A DNA stretch of 56,775 bases. Origin: WS-7 sp036505295. GTDB taxonomy: Bacteria > Eisenbacteria > RBG-16-71-46 > SZUA-252. Made by a program: the position numbers and the translations under genes. Below the pieces are notes generated by a model, which was not told where the DNA came from, made no database searches, and worked only from the letters and a program-made list of their open reading frames with translations. Shown piece by piece: positions 33,831 to 42,743 of this stretch (within the stretch, counting starts at the first letter, position 1; every line of letters begins with the position of its first letter). The stretch spans positions 1 to 56,775 of the forward strand of contig DASXTQ010000030.1 of the NCBI GenBank assembly GCA_036505295.1, given 5' to 3'.

Positions 33831-35243
33831 CTACATCCCGTCCTTGCTGGGAAGCGTAATCGTGAACCTCGCGCCCGAACCCGAGACATTCTGTGCCCCG
33901 ATTTTCCCGCCGTGGTTCTGGACGATGCGATAGCACGTGGCCAGACCGAATCCGTGCCCCTCCGGCTTCGTCGTAAAGGAGGGCTCGAAGAGCCTCGCCA
34001 TCGCATCGGCCGGGATGCCCGGTCCATTGTCCTCGACCGCGAGCTCAACCTCACCCACGGCTGATTTCAACCGGGTTCGGATCAGGATGCGGGGCGCCGG
34101 CGTCTTCACGCCCAGCATGGCGTCGGCGGCGTTGCTGAACAGGTTCATGAAGACCTGCTGAATCTGGCCCGGGTCCAGGTTCATCGGCGGCAAATCCTCG
34201 TGCAGGTCCAGGCTGAATTCGATTCGCTCGTACTTGTTCTGCGGCGTGATGAATTCAATGGTGCGCCGGATGACATCGTTCAGCCGCGTCGGCTGCTTGC
34301 GCACCTCCTTGTGCGAAAAATCGAGGAGCCCCTTCGTGAGCACCGTCATGGCGCTCGCCTGCTCGAAGATGATTCGCGCGCTCTCTTGCGTCCGCTCCGG
34401 GGTCATCGTCCCCACTCCCATGAGGAAGAATTGCGCCCGCGCGGAAATCGCGGCGAGCGAGTTGTTCAACTCGTGCGCGACTTCGGCCGCCATTTCCCCT
34501 TTCGCCGCGAGGCGCTCGGAGCTGATCAGCTCGTCCTTGGCCCTTTCCAGGGCGATGTATTTCGCGCTCGCCTCCTTGATCAGCAGCAGCGGAACGAAGA
34601 AGAAGATGAGCCCGAAATAACCGAGCGCCATGTACGAGACGACGACGAGCGGGGAGAGAAAGAAGAGCGCCGCGGAGGAAATGAGCGAGTTGTAGTAGAT
34701 GTACTCCTCGCGCCAGGTCTGGAACAGCTTCCGGCGCGTGCTCAAGGCGACGGCTCCCGCGACGAACATCGTGTTCGCGACGAAATAGACGACGGTCGCC
34801 CCGGCCCAGGGGATGATGAGCGAGACGCCGAAGGACTCCACCGGCAGGTTCCCTTGGCCCGCGAGAGGAACCCCGCCCAGCCGCGTGTACGCAAGGCCCC
34901 CCGCGGAGAGCGCGAGCACGTTCTGCCCCGCATTGAAAAGCGCCTTGTACCAGACACGCCGCGAGAAAAACACGTTCGCGAGCAGGAAGGCGATTGCGAC
35001 GATCCAGACCGCGGGCCGGAACCCGAGCAGCACGAGCAGGCTCAGGTCCACCGTGGAAGCCATGCTCTCCATGGCCTTCCCTGTGATCGTGGAGATCCAC
35101 AGGCTCTCGGCGAGCAGGCTGACGAGGATCCACGCGGCGATGTGGATGAGGCCGATGGAGTGGAATTCCGGAAACGCGGAGGCAAGGACCACCGCGCCGG
35201 CGGCGATGACAACGCCGACGTAGAGGATGAGCCCGCGACTCAG
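33831..35243 (-). CDS. Membrane sensor histidine kinase
   Basis: An N-terminal block of seven or eight membrane helices is followed by a short coiled coil (KYIALERAKDEL), a HisKA domain with the phosphorylated His in EVAHELNNSLAAI, and a HATPase domain (NAADAMLG, DNGPGIP, GHGFGLATCYRIVQNHGG). It resembles NtrB-class kinases, which often pair with sigma-54 activators, but the activator here has no receiver. The usual start would be GTG 35192; the upstream frame encodes the first membrane helix (GLILYVGVVIAAGAVV), so I extend it to CTG 35243, preceded by GAGGGA. A one-base indel with an upstream GTG is another explanation. Confidence 0.88.
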   Translation of the reverse strand: MSRGLILYVGVVIAAGAVVLASAFPEFHSIGLIHIAAWILVSLLAESLWISTITGKAMESMASTVDLSLLVLLGFRPAVWIVAIAFLLANVFFSRRVWYKALFNAGQNVLALSAGGLAYTRLGGVPLAGQGNLPVESFGVSLIIPWAGATVVYFVANTMFVAGAVALSTRRKLFQTWREEYIYYNSLISSAALFFLSPLVVVSYMALGYFGLIFFFVPLLLIKEASAKYIALERAKDELISSERLAAKGEMAAEVAHELNNSLAAISARAQFFLMGVGTMTPERTQESARIIFEQASAMTVLTKGLLDFSHKEVRKQPTRLNDVIRRTIEFITPQNKYERIEFSLDLHEDLPPMNLDPGQIQQVFMNLFSNAADAMLGVKTPAPRILIRTRLKSAVGEVELAVEDNGPGIPADAMARLFEPSFTTKPEGHGFGLATCYRIVQNHGGKIGAQNVSGSGARFTITLPSKDGM

Positions 35244-35315
35244 GAGGCGTCCCTCGGGACCGAGTGGAGCGGCGCGTCGGTCACGCCCGCACCGTAACCC
35301 CCGCTCAGGCGACCG

Positions 35316-36089
35316 TCAACGGGATTCACTGCCCGGAAGCAGCTCGCGCGGGTCGAGCGGTTCCGTGCGAACCTCGCGGGGGAGGTTCAAGGAGAGATCG
35401 CGCGGGTTGGCCTTCGACAGGATGGCCAGCGAGCGAAACTCGACCTCGACCGAATCCTCATCCCCCGCCGCGCTGACCCAACGAGGAAGGCCGGTGCCCG
35501 GATCGGCCGCGATCCATACGGACACGTTCGAGCCCGAATCGGCGAGCGCGCCGCGACGGACGCGGTATCCGTCCCGGAGCACGCCCCCCGTGAGCCTCCG
35601 CTCGGCCACGGCCTGAAAACCACTGTCCAACACGCGCTCGGGCTCCGTGATGAGCTGCCGCATGCGCGCCGGGGCGCGATCCCAGCCGGCCCGATAGAGG
35701 ACCTTCTCCGAAGGCCGGAACACAAGAAAGGCTCCCTTCTCACGGTCCACTACGATTTCCTCGCCGCCGCGCTCTTCCGATCGAAAGCGCAGGCCGCGGC
35801 CGGGCAGGAACCAGATGCGTCCGCTCGTGCGCTCATCGGGGCCGCCGAAGGGATCGCTCCTACGTATGACGACGCGCGAGTGGATTTCCGGCGCGCGGAG
35901 GACGCGTGTGAGCATCCCCTCCACCGCTTCGCGCGGGGAGGACGCGGCGCGGGGCGCGCGACGCGCGGGGGGCGACTTGGCTGCCGCGCCGCCTGCGAGC
36001 GCCATGGCCAGGACCGTCGCCGACAGCCCGGCCAGCGCGCGGCGATGGCGGCACGTCATGACGGGTGATTTCCAGCGCCTGTGGTTCAT
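35316..36089 (-). CDS. Secreted LolA-fold/lipoprotein-sorting-like protein
   Basis: 257 residues with a signal peptide (ALAGLSATVLAMALAGGAAA) and a beta-rich domain. The repeated strand pattern (SGRIWFLPGRGLRFRSEERG, VVDREKGAFLVFRPSEKVLY, RWVSAAGDEDSVEVEF) resembles outer-membrane lipoprotein-sorting proteins of the LolA/RseB fold. It could carry lipoproteins, or be a paralogue with another ligand. The ATG overlaps the stop of the upstream lipoprotein gene (ATGA). The longer open frame upstream is antisense to yfiH and not used. Confidence 0.75.
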   Translation of the reverse strand: MNHRRWKSPVMTCRHRRALAGLSATVLAMALAGGAAAKSPPARRAPRAASSPREAVEGMLTRVLRAPEIHSRVVIRRSDPFGGPDERTSGRIWFLPGRGLRFRSEERGGEEIVVDREKGAFLVFRPSEKVLYRAGWDRAPARMRQLITEPERVLDSGFQAVAERRLTGGVLRDGYRVRRGALADSGSNVSVWIAADPGTGLPRWVSAAGDEDSVEVEFRSLAILSKANPRDLSLNLPREVRTEPLDPRELLPGSESR

Positions 36090-37018
36090 GGCTTGACGGT
36101 CTCCTCCGAGAGGCCCAGAAGCCAGCGCACGAGCGAACGCCCGCCGGGCTGATCCAGGGCGAGGATCACCCAGTCCGCTTCGACCCTGGGCGCGAAGCGG
36201 ATCTTGGAGGCGTCGGCAGGCGCGTGATCCTCGATCTCCAGACGGACCACGCTGCCAGAGAACGACCATTCGATCCAGCTTGGAATGCGTCCAGCCTGAA
36301 ATCGCCGGCCGGGTCCGTACCGGACCGAAATCATCTCGCCGCCGGCGCCCGGGCGCCGCAACGTGAGCTTCACGGGATCGGCGCTCGGGCTGACCTCGAG
36401 CGTGAATCGATACTCCTCGCCGGAGCGTCCCCTCGCCCGACGCCCGAGGTCGAGCGCTCCGAGCATGAGCCAGCCCTTCCCAGACTCCTGGAGCTCGGCG
36501 CGCTCGAGCGCGGCGTGCACCCAGTCCGGGCTCAAGTCCCAGGGGGTCGCGACGAAGCGCAACAGGGGAGACTCGATCCCCTCCTCTCCGCGCAACGAGC
36601 CCGCGACCCCGGTGCCGTAGCGCCGCACGACGATGTAGAGCGAGTCCCCTCGGAGCGAGGCATCGAGCGCGCGCGACGGCCCCACGTATCCGACCACGGC
36701 GAGGCTCTCCGCGTTCTGGGCCCAGCGGACGCGGGCCTTTCCGCGCCCGCGGTCGGCCCGGCGAACGGAAATCGTCCCCACGCCCCGGGTCGGACCGTGT
36801 GCCGTCCCATAGGACGCAAGGAGCCGGTCGCGGGCCGCGGTGCCCGAGCTCGACTTGGGGACCCGCGCACAGCCGGCGAGGAGCAGGGCCGCCGCGAGCG
36901 TCGCGCAGGACGCGAAGCGCGATGCGGCTTGCGCTCCGCGGACAAAGCGGGCACGCTGCGCGGCGTGTCGAGGGATGCGCCCGAGGACATCGTGGTGTGG
37001 CGCCCCGCCGAGAAACAT
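36086..37018 (-). CDS. Putative lipoprotein, possibly DUF4292-like
   Basis: A lipobox LLLAGC ends a hydrophobic stretch (ATLAAALLLAGC), followed by about 270 residues of beta-rich sequence (GTISVRRADRGRGKARVRW, DSLYIVVRRYGTG, FTLEVSPSADPVKLTLRR). Such lipoproteins have a LolA-like fold and are often next to BamA- or TPR-related genes; I call the family only tentatively. The start is a problem: the only in-frame ATG (37018) gives an n-region of about 35 residues and overlaps the divergent yfiH start by 54 bases. A GTG in the next frame would give a better signal peptide if one base were missing. Confidence 0.7.
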   Translation of the reverse strand: MFLGGAPHHDVLGRIPRHAAQRARFVRGAQAASRFASCATLAAALLLAGCARVPKSSSGTAARDRLLASYGTAHGPTRGVGTISVRRADRGRGKARVRWAQNAESLAVVGYVGPSRALDASLRGDSLYIVVRRYGTGVAGSLRGEEGIESPLLRFVATPWDLSPDWVHAALERAELQESGKGWLMLGALDLGRRARGRSGEEYRFTLEVSPSADPVKLTLRRPGAGGEMISVRYGPGRRFQAGRIPSWIEWSFSGSVVRLEIEDHAPADASKIRFAPRVEADWVILALDQPGGRSLVRWLLGLSEETVKP

Positions 37019-37723
37019 GTTCCGGCGAACGCGTGGGTCGGAGTCCCCACGCGCCGTGGGGGCGTGAGTCTTGGCCCCTACGCTTCGCTCAATTTCGGGC
37101 TCGAGGTGGGAGACGAGCGCGAAGCGGTGCTGAGGAACCGCGCGATTGCCTTCGCGGCGCTCGGGATTCCCGAGCCGGGGCCCCGGCGTCTCCACCAGGT
37201 CCACGGAACCCGGATCGTCGAGCCGGACGAGGCTCCCTGCGACGCGGACGGGTTCATCGTTCGCGCTGGAGATCCGTGGGTCGCGGTGTCGGCCGCCGAC
37301 TGCGCGCCGGTGGCGCTCGTCGCGCGGAGCGGAGCCCTGGGCGCTCTCCTCCACTCGGGGTGGCGTAGTACCCGGGATCGGATCGCAGCCCGTGCGGTCC
37401 GACTCCTTGGCTCGCGCGGAGTTCCCCCCGGCGAAATCCTCGCTTCGATCGGCCCGTGTATCCATGCCTGTTGTTACCCCGTCGGGCCGGAAGTGGCGAA
37501 GGATTTTCCGGGTGAGGTCCTGAAGCCGCACCAAGAGGGCACGGCGCTCGACCTTCCGCTCGCGATTTCCCTCGCGCTCCGCGAGGAAGGGATCGAGGAC
37601 GGGGCGATTCACGTGGCGCGCGAGTGCACCTCGTGCGAAGCCGGAAGCTTCTACTCTCATCGGCGGGACCGCGGGGTCACGGGCCGCCACTGGGCGCTCT
37701 TTCACCTCGCGACTCCCGGATAG
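36965..37723 (+). CDS. yfiH: YfiH/PgeF-family purine nucleoside phosphorylase (multicopper oxidase-like fold)
   Basis: 252 residues from GTG 36965. It has RRGGVSLGPYASLNFG, HQVHGTRIV, SAADCAPVAL, LLHSGWRST and SIGPCIHACCYPVG, the metal-binding and conserved motifs of the family. Such proteins have been shown to act as purine nucleoside phosphorylase/adenosine deaminase and in removal of aberrant peptidoglycan precursors. It is on the plus strand and its 3' end overlaps the convergent PAP2 gene by 47 bases. No strong ribosome site; a slightly later GTG is possible. Confidence 0.88.
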   Translation: MSRDAPEDIVVWRPAEKHVPANAWVGVPTRRGGVSLGPYASLNFGLEVGDEREAVLRNRAIAFAALGIPEPGPRRLHQVHGTRIVEPDEAPCDADGFIVRAGDPWVAVSAADCAPVALVARSGALGALLHSGWRSTRDRIAARAVRLLGSRGVPPGEILASIGPCIHACCYPVGPEVAKDFPGEVLKPHQEGTALDLPLAISLALREEGIEDGAIHVARECTSCEAGSFYSHRRDRGVTGRHWALFHLATPG

Positions 37724-38297
37724 GCACGTCCTCGTCCGCCCCGGCGGACGCGCGGGCACCTCCGGGAAGGCTTCGCTCCGCACGCAAAAATGCTTTTCTT
37801 CCCAGGAACCCCAGGAACAGGCCGAGAATCGCTCCGCCCAACACGTCGCTCGGATAGTGGTCCCCGACGTAAACCCGGGATAAAGACACAGCCGTCGCGA
37901 GCGCGTAGGCGGCGACCGCGGCCTGCGGAACCGCCGCGGCAATGACCGGCGCCGCAGAAAAGAAGTTGCTCGCGTGGGTCGAGGGGAAAGACCAGGAGGT
38001 CCGGATGCCGAACAGGGGCTTGGAGTCGTGGAGCGACACCGAGGGGCGCGCTCTTCGAAAGATCGGCTTCAGCACGTGGCTGCTCAGCTGATCGGCGGCC
38101 GCGATCGTGAGCGCGAGCACAACGACCGCGATCGCGCCGCGGCGTCCCCGGAGGAGGAGCAGCCCCGCGATGAGGACGAGCAGGGGGATCTTCCAGGGGC
38201 CGATGTCGGTGAGCGCCATCATGACCGGGTCCAACCAGGGATGGTGCAATCCGTGGTGGATCGCCCGGAAGAGCGCGACGTCCCAGTCGGACAACAT
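37677..38297 (-). CDS. PAP2-family phosphatase
   Basis: 206 residues with about five membrane helices and the three phosphatase motifs: KPIFRRARP, FPSTHASN and SRVYVGDHYPSDVLGG. It is probably an undecaprenyl-diphosphate or other lipid phosphatase on the outer face of the inner membrane. The middle motif has Thr-His in place of the usual Gly-His, a known variant. The ATG is 11 bases after the OMP-protein stop; no clear ribosome site. Confidence 0.9.
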   Translation of the reverse strand: MLSDWDVALFRAIHHGLHHPWLDPVMMALTDIGPWKIPLLVLIAGLLLLRGRRGAIAVVVLALTIAAADQLSSHVLKPIFRRARPSVSLHDSKPLFGIRTSWSFPSTHASNFFSAAPVIAAAVPQAAVAAYALATAVSLSRVYVGDHYPSDVLGGAILGLFLGFLGRKAFLRAERSLPGGARASAGADEDVPIRESRGERAPSGGP

Positions 38298-38308
38298 CGC
38301 AGCGGTGA

Positions 38309-41300
38309 TTAGAAATCCGCCCCGAGCGTGACGAAGTGGTGCGAGTCACGGGCGGTGCGCTGGAAATCCGTACGCCGTCCGAAGTCGTAGCGAAGGATGA
38401 AATACCCCAGATTCACGCGGGCCCCCGCGCCGAAGGCGAACAGGAGATCGTCGGAATGGAATCCCCCGTCGGTCGAGAAGAAATGGGGCTTCTCCCCCTC
38501 CTGCCATGCGCTCGCCGCGTCCAGGAACATCACGCCGTTGATTCCGCCCAGGGTGATCCGCCCCGGCCAACCGAAACGGAGCTGCTCGATCAGCGGAAAG
38601 CGGAACTCGAGATTTCCCAGGAGCGCGTTCGAACCCTTGAGGTCCCCGTAACCGACGCCGCGGAACGTGAACGCGCCCCCGAAGCGGAAGCGCTTCGGAT
38701 CACGCCCGAAGCTCGATGCGGCGATGAGGCGCTGGGCGAACGCGTAATTGTGGTGGATGTTCGCATAGCGTCGCCAATCCATCATGAGCGTCGTGTAGGA
38801 GACGTCGCCGAACGCCTGCTCCGCGGTGTAGCTCGAACGGCCCCCGTTGATCGGCCCCGTGGATCCGTAGAGCGCGTTGTCGGCGACCAGACCGACGTTT
38901 GGCGCCACGTAGAGATAGGTCTTGTCCGCCGCCTGCTGCGAGACGGTCCCCAGGTCGTAGTTATAGAGGAGCACCCCCTTGTCGAGCGCGGCGGCCTCGG
39001 CGCCGTATTCGATGCGCCGGAACCGGCTGAACGGCCACGCGAAAAGAAGGGCCCCGCCCCGGTAGATCTGGCTTTCGACCTCGTCGCTGCTCGGTGAGGA
39101 GAACAACAGGAGGTCGGTCCGGTACTGGAACGCGGCGACCGTATAGTTCGTGCGGTGCGAGAGGTTCGAGTACGCGAGGTAGATGTCGGAGTTCGCGAGG
39201 TCGCCGAAGAGATTGAGCACCGCGAGGATATTGTGGTTGCCGAGCACGTCGCTGAAGGACATGACGGTGGAGCCGGCGAATCCGATGTTGGACGCGAAGA
39301 AAGCGCCCCCGGAGACGTAATCGCGCGAAAACCTGGGCTTATAGGGAGCGTGCCGGAATGTGGTGCTGTCGACGAGCGGCTCCCGGTATGCCTGGCGCAC
39401 GAAGAGCGTGAGGGTCGTGTCCTGGACCGCATGGGTGGAGTCCCTTGCGGCCCCAGCCGCAACCGAGTCGCCTGTGGCCGGGGTCGTTTGAAGGGGGGGC
39501 GCGACCGGCGGAGCGTCCAGCCCGACTTTGATCGGATCGGACATTCCCTCGGAGGTCCCCGCCTGGGCCAGGAGCGGCGCCTCACCCAGCGGCCCCGAGC
39601 CTTCGTTGGCGACGACAGGCGGCGAGACGAGGAATTTCGGGACGTCCCGGACCGAGTAGATGTCCCAACCGCCGCGCGTGAACGCCGAGAAGAGCAGCCG
39701 CTTGCCGTCGCGGGAGAGAGAGATGCATGGGCTCTCCGGAACGATGCCGGAAACCCCCGCAAGCAGATTCGAGAGCCGGGCCGTCTGGCCGGTCGCAAGG
39801 TCCATGCGGAAGATGTTCGGAATGCCGAAGCGATCGGAGACGAACACGACCGAGGATCCCCCCGGCCCCCACTGCGGTGAGATGTTCATGCCGCGCTGAT
39901 TGGGAAGCACGGTCACCTTGCCGCTCTCGACCTCGAGAATGGCGATCTGGAGCTTTCCGAACATGAGCCGCTTCACGTCGGTATCGGGGCCTTGGTCGGT
40001 CGCGAACACGATCCGCGTCCCATCCGGAGACCAGGACGGATCCCGGGCGGCGTACTTCCCCCCAAGCACCTCGCGCAGGTTCTTGCCGTCGACGTCGCAG
40101 ATGTAGAGCTTCGAGTGCCCCTCCTTCAGTCCCACGAACGCGAGCTTCCGCCCGTCCGGCGACCACGTCGGCGAATAGATCGCGTCGAGACCGAACTTGA
40201 GCTTCCTCTTCACTTTCCCCGATGGAACCCCGATCAGGTAGATCGCGTCCTCCCCGCCGCTCTTGGCAGGCAGGGCGACCTGGGTCTCGTCGGGAGACCA
40301 GGCGATGGCGGTGTTGAAGAAGCGGAGCGACTCGAAGGTTCCGGTCCGCTCACCTTCGACGAGCTTCTTGAATATTCTGCCGTCGAGCGCGGAGGCCAGA
40401 TAAAGATCGTTGTACATGCTGCGGTCCGAGATAAAGACCATCTGGGTCCCGCTGGGAGAGACCGAAGGGGCGACGTTGAAATTCGACAGGTCGCGCTCGG
40501 CGTCCGTCAGCTTTCCGGCGATTCGGTCCGCCTTGTCGTAATCGGCGATCTGCGGTAGGTACTCCTTGCGAACGGACTCGGTCCACTTCTTGGACAGCAC
40601 GTCCACCGTGAGCCCGGTCGAAGACTCGAGCGCTCGATCCGCGCTCCCCATGCGCCGGGTCCTCTTCAAGATCTCGCCGATTTTCTGGACGCCGTACGTG
40701 TCGGCGATGAACTCCCAGATTGACTGGCCGAAACGATAGACGCGGATGTCCCCCACGTACTCGAGCACGCGGATCGGGGTCAGGTATCCCTCGAGCGAAG
40801 CATCCCGAAGCCACATCTTGGTGTTGTTATCCACCTCCGCGATCGAGAGGTATTCGGCCATTCCTTCCATGAACCAGAGCGGCGGTGATGACGCGAAGGG
40901 ATTCCCGACGAGGCCTTGCCGGTCCCCGAACAGGATGTCGACCTGGAACGCGTGAACCAGCTCGTGGGTCAGAACGTGGTCCAGCTCCCCGTAGGAGCCG
41001 GTGAACGGAAGAAACACGCGGCGCTTGAGGAATTCCGTGACTCCCCCGGTGCCGACCCCGATCAGCTCCGGTGTGATGTTCGTTTGCTCGAAATCCGTGT
41101 GCGAGGCATAGAGGACGAGCGGGATTTTGGACTTGATTTGGTGGTCGAGCACGCGGCTGAGCCTCTTGTACGCCCGCTCGGCCATGACCGCGGCGTCCTG
41201 AACGGCTTCGTCCTCACCCTGGTAGTAATAGACGTCGAAGTGCTCGGTCTTGAGCACCGACCAGCGGAACTTCTTGTAGTGAACCTTGTTTTGGCCGAAG

Positions 41301-41425
41301 TACTGCGCGGTGGAGGGGGCGGGGGCGGAAAGAGCCCCGAGCCAAAAGAGCATCGCGAGCGCGAGCCGAATCCCGCGGCCCCGCTTGGCGCGCGAGATCT
41401 CCGACCGACTGCCCCACCCGTTCAT
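38309..41425 (-). CDS. Secreted peptidase-MA / PD40 beta-propeller / outer-membrane barrel fusion protein (paralogue 1)
   Basis: 1038 residues. A signal peptide ends near residue 40 (SAPAPSTA). It is followed by FGQNKVHYKKFRW, then a gluzincin-type domain with HELVH at 154-158 and the Glu of MEGMAEY at about 187. Residues about 330-690 carry TolB/PD40 repeats (TWSPDGRKLAF, SWSPDGTRIVF, WGPGGSSVVFVSDR). A Pro/Ala/Thr-rich linker follows, then a BamA/surface-antigen-like barrel ending in an aromatic residue (GADF), the usual barrel end signal. It should lie in the outer membrane with the peptidase and propeller outside or in the periplasm; function unknown. The start overlaps alaX (ATGA). Its paralogue is at 45615-48419. 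Confidence 0.9.
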   Translation of the reverse strand: MNGWGSRSEISRAKRGRGIRLALAMLFWLGALSAPAPSTAQYFGQNKVHYKKFRWSVLKTEHFDVYYYQGEDEAVQDAAVMAERAYKRLSRVLDHQIKSKIPLVLYASHTDFEQTNITPELIGVGTGGVTEFLKRRVFLPFTGSYGELDHVLTHELVHAFQVDILFGDRQGLVGNPFASSPPLWFMEGMAEYLSIAEVDNNTKMWLRDASLEGYLTPIRVLEYVGDIRVYRFGQSIWEFIADTYGVQKIGEILKRTRRMGSADRALESSTGLTVDVLSKKWTESVRKEYLPQIADYDKADRIAGKLTDAERDLSNFNVAPSVSPSGTQMVFISDRSMYNDLYLASALDGRIFKKLVEGERTGTFESLRFFNTAIAWSPDETQVALPAKSGGEDAIYLIGVPSGKVKRKLKFGLDAIYSPTWSPDGRKLAFVGLKEGHSKLYICDVDGKNLREVLGGKYAARDPSWSPDGTRIVFATDQGPDTDVKRLMFGKLQIAILEVESGKVTVLPNQRGMNISPQWGPGGSSVVFVSDRFGIPNIFRMDLATGQTARLSNLLAGVSGIVPESPCISLSRDGKRLLFSAFTRGGWDIYSVRDVPKFLVSPPVVANEGSGPLGEAPLLAQAGTSEGMSDPIKVGLDAPPVAPPLQTTPATGDSVAAGAARDSTHAVQDTTLTLFVRQAYREPLVDSTTFRHAPYKPRFSRDYVSGGAFFASNIGFAGSTVMSFSDVLGNHNILAVLNLFGDLANSDIYLAYSNLSHRTNYTVAAFQYRTDLLLFSSPSSDEVESQIYRGGALLFAWPFSRFRRIEYGAEAAALDKGVLLYNYDLGTVSQQAADKTYLYVAPNVGLVADNALYGSTGPINGGRSSYTAEQAFGDVSYTTLMMDWRRYANIHHNYAFAQRLIAASSFGRDPKRFRFGGAFTFRGVGYGDLKGSNALLGNLEFRFPLIEQLRFGWPGRITLGGINGVMFLDAASAWQEGEKPHFFSTDGGFHSDDLLFAFGAGARVNLGYFILRYDFGRRTDFQRTARDSHHFVTLGADF

Positions 41426-42627
41426 GCCGTCGTCCCTTCCTGTGCTCCGGCGAGCGCGGCCGCTCTCGCGGCATCGAGCGCCGCCTCCAAGGCGTGCGCC
41501 GGGATTGCTCCCTGGGCCGATTCGGGCCGACCGCCCCCTTTCCCTCCGTACTCGCGGCAGAGCCTGCCCAGGAGATCGCCCATGGATATTGTACCCGCTG
41601 GCGCTGAAAAGTGCGCCCTCGGTATCTCGCCTCCGGCGGCGAGGAGCGCAATAGCCCCGCGGCCCGCGATCAGCGAGGCCAGGGCGCCGATCTCCCCGGA
41701 GTCCCGGTCGGGGAAATGCCGTGCCACGACCGGGCCCCGCAAGCCCCGTGGCGCAGCCTCGATAAGCGCCGCGGCCTCCCGCATGAGCTCGGAGGCGAGC
41801 AGGGTCTTGAGCCTCTTGTCGAGGCGCTCGCGCTCCTCCTTGAGCCGCGCCACGGCCTTGGGGAGGTCCCCCTCCCCCGCCGTGAAGGCGAGGGAAAGCT
41901 CGCGAAGAAGCCGCGCCCGGTCCCTCTGGCGCCGGAGCGCGCGCCCGCCGCAGACGAACGCCACCCGCGTTCCCCCCTTGTACTTCTCGGTGGAGAGAAT
42001 GGTCACGATGCCGACTTGTCCGGTCCGGCGCACGTGGGTGCCGCCACAGGCCGACCAATCGAAACCCTGCACTTCCACGACCCGCACGATCCCTTCGACG
42101 GCCGGAAGCTTGCGGAGCGGAAACCGGCCGATCTCCTCGCGGGGAACCTGGTGGATCAGGATCTCGCGGTCTTCCCACACGACCTCGTTCGCCCGTTCCT
42201 CCACGCTGCGGAGCATCCCGGGGTCGGGCCCCGGGTGGGCGACGTCGATCGAGACCTCCTCCTCTCCGAGGTGGAACGAGCGCGTCTCGGCGCCGACGAC
42301 GGCGATGAACGCCTGGGAGAGGATGTGCTGGCCGGTGTGCTGCTGCATGTGATCGAATCGCCGCGCCCAGTCAACCGAGCCTTCCACGCGGGAGCCGGGC
42401 GCCAGCACCCCCTCGACGCGGTGCCACACCCGTCCCGCTTCCTCGGATACGTCGGCGACCGGGAGCGCGTCGAGCCGGCCGCGGTCCGCGGGCTGTCCCC
42501 CTCCTCCGGGGTAAAACGCGGTCCGATCCAGCTCCACCCACGTCGCGCCGTCCCGTTCGATCGAATGGAGCACGGTGCCCTCGAAATCTCGAATGGTGGA
42601 ATCTTCGTGGTAGAGAAGCCGGGTCAA
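41422..42627 (-). CDS. AlaX-type alanyl-tRNA editing protein with DHHA1 domain
   Basis: 401 residues. The editing domain has YPGGGGQPADRG, the zinc motif HTGQH and the second zinc motif CGGTH; a C-terminal DHHA1 domain follows, with GGGRPESAQG. It is homologous to the C-terminal half of AlaRS and removes Ser or Gly wrongly attached to tRNA-Ala in trans (AlaX-L type). The TTG at 42627 has GAGG 8 bases upstream. A sigma-70-like promoter lies above it. Confidence 0.92.
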   Translation of the reverse strand: MTRLLYHEDSTIRDFEGTVLHSIERDGATWVELDRTAFYPGGGGQPADRGRLDALPVADVSEEAGRVWHRVEGVLAPGSRVEGSVDWARRFDHMQQHTGQHILSQAFIAVVGAETRSFHLGEEEVSIDVAHPGPDPGMLRSVEERANEVVWEDREILIHQVPREEIGRFPLRKLPAVEGIVRVVEVQGFDWSACGGTHVRRTGQVGIVTILSTEKYKGGTRVAFVCGGRALRRQRDRARLLRELSLAFTAGEGDLPKAVARLKEERERLDKRLKTLLASELMREAAALIEAAPRGLRGPVVARHFPDRDSGEIGALASLIAGRGAIALLAAGGEIPRAHFSAPAGTISMGDLLGRLCREYGGKGGGRPESAQGAIPAHALEAALDAARAAALAGAQEGTTA

Positions 42628-42671
42628 GTGCGGAACCTCGGGATTGTGCCGAGCCGGGAAGGACCGCGGGG

Positions 42672-42700
42672 ATCATACCTTGGTCGGCTGCCCCTCGCAA
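42672..42700 (-). promoter_or_regulatory. Candidate sigma-70-type promoter for alaX
   Basis: On the minus strand TTGCGA (42695-42700) and TATGAT (42672-42677) are separated by 17 bases, with 4/6 and 5/6 matches to the consensus. A transcript would start near 42665, about 38 bases above the alaX start, and could include the peptidase-propeller-barrel gene. Confidence 0.45.
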
Positions 42701-42743
42701 CGAGGAGCACCGCAAGGGTGCGGCCGGGGGGATGGGAACGACG

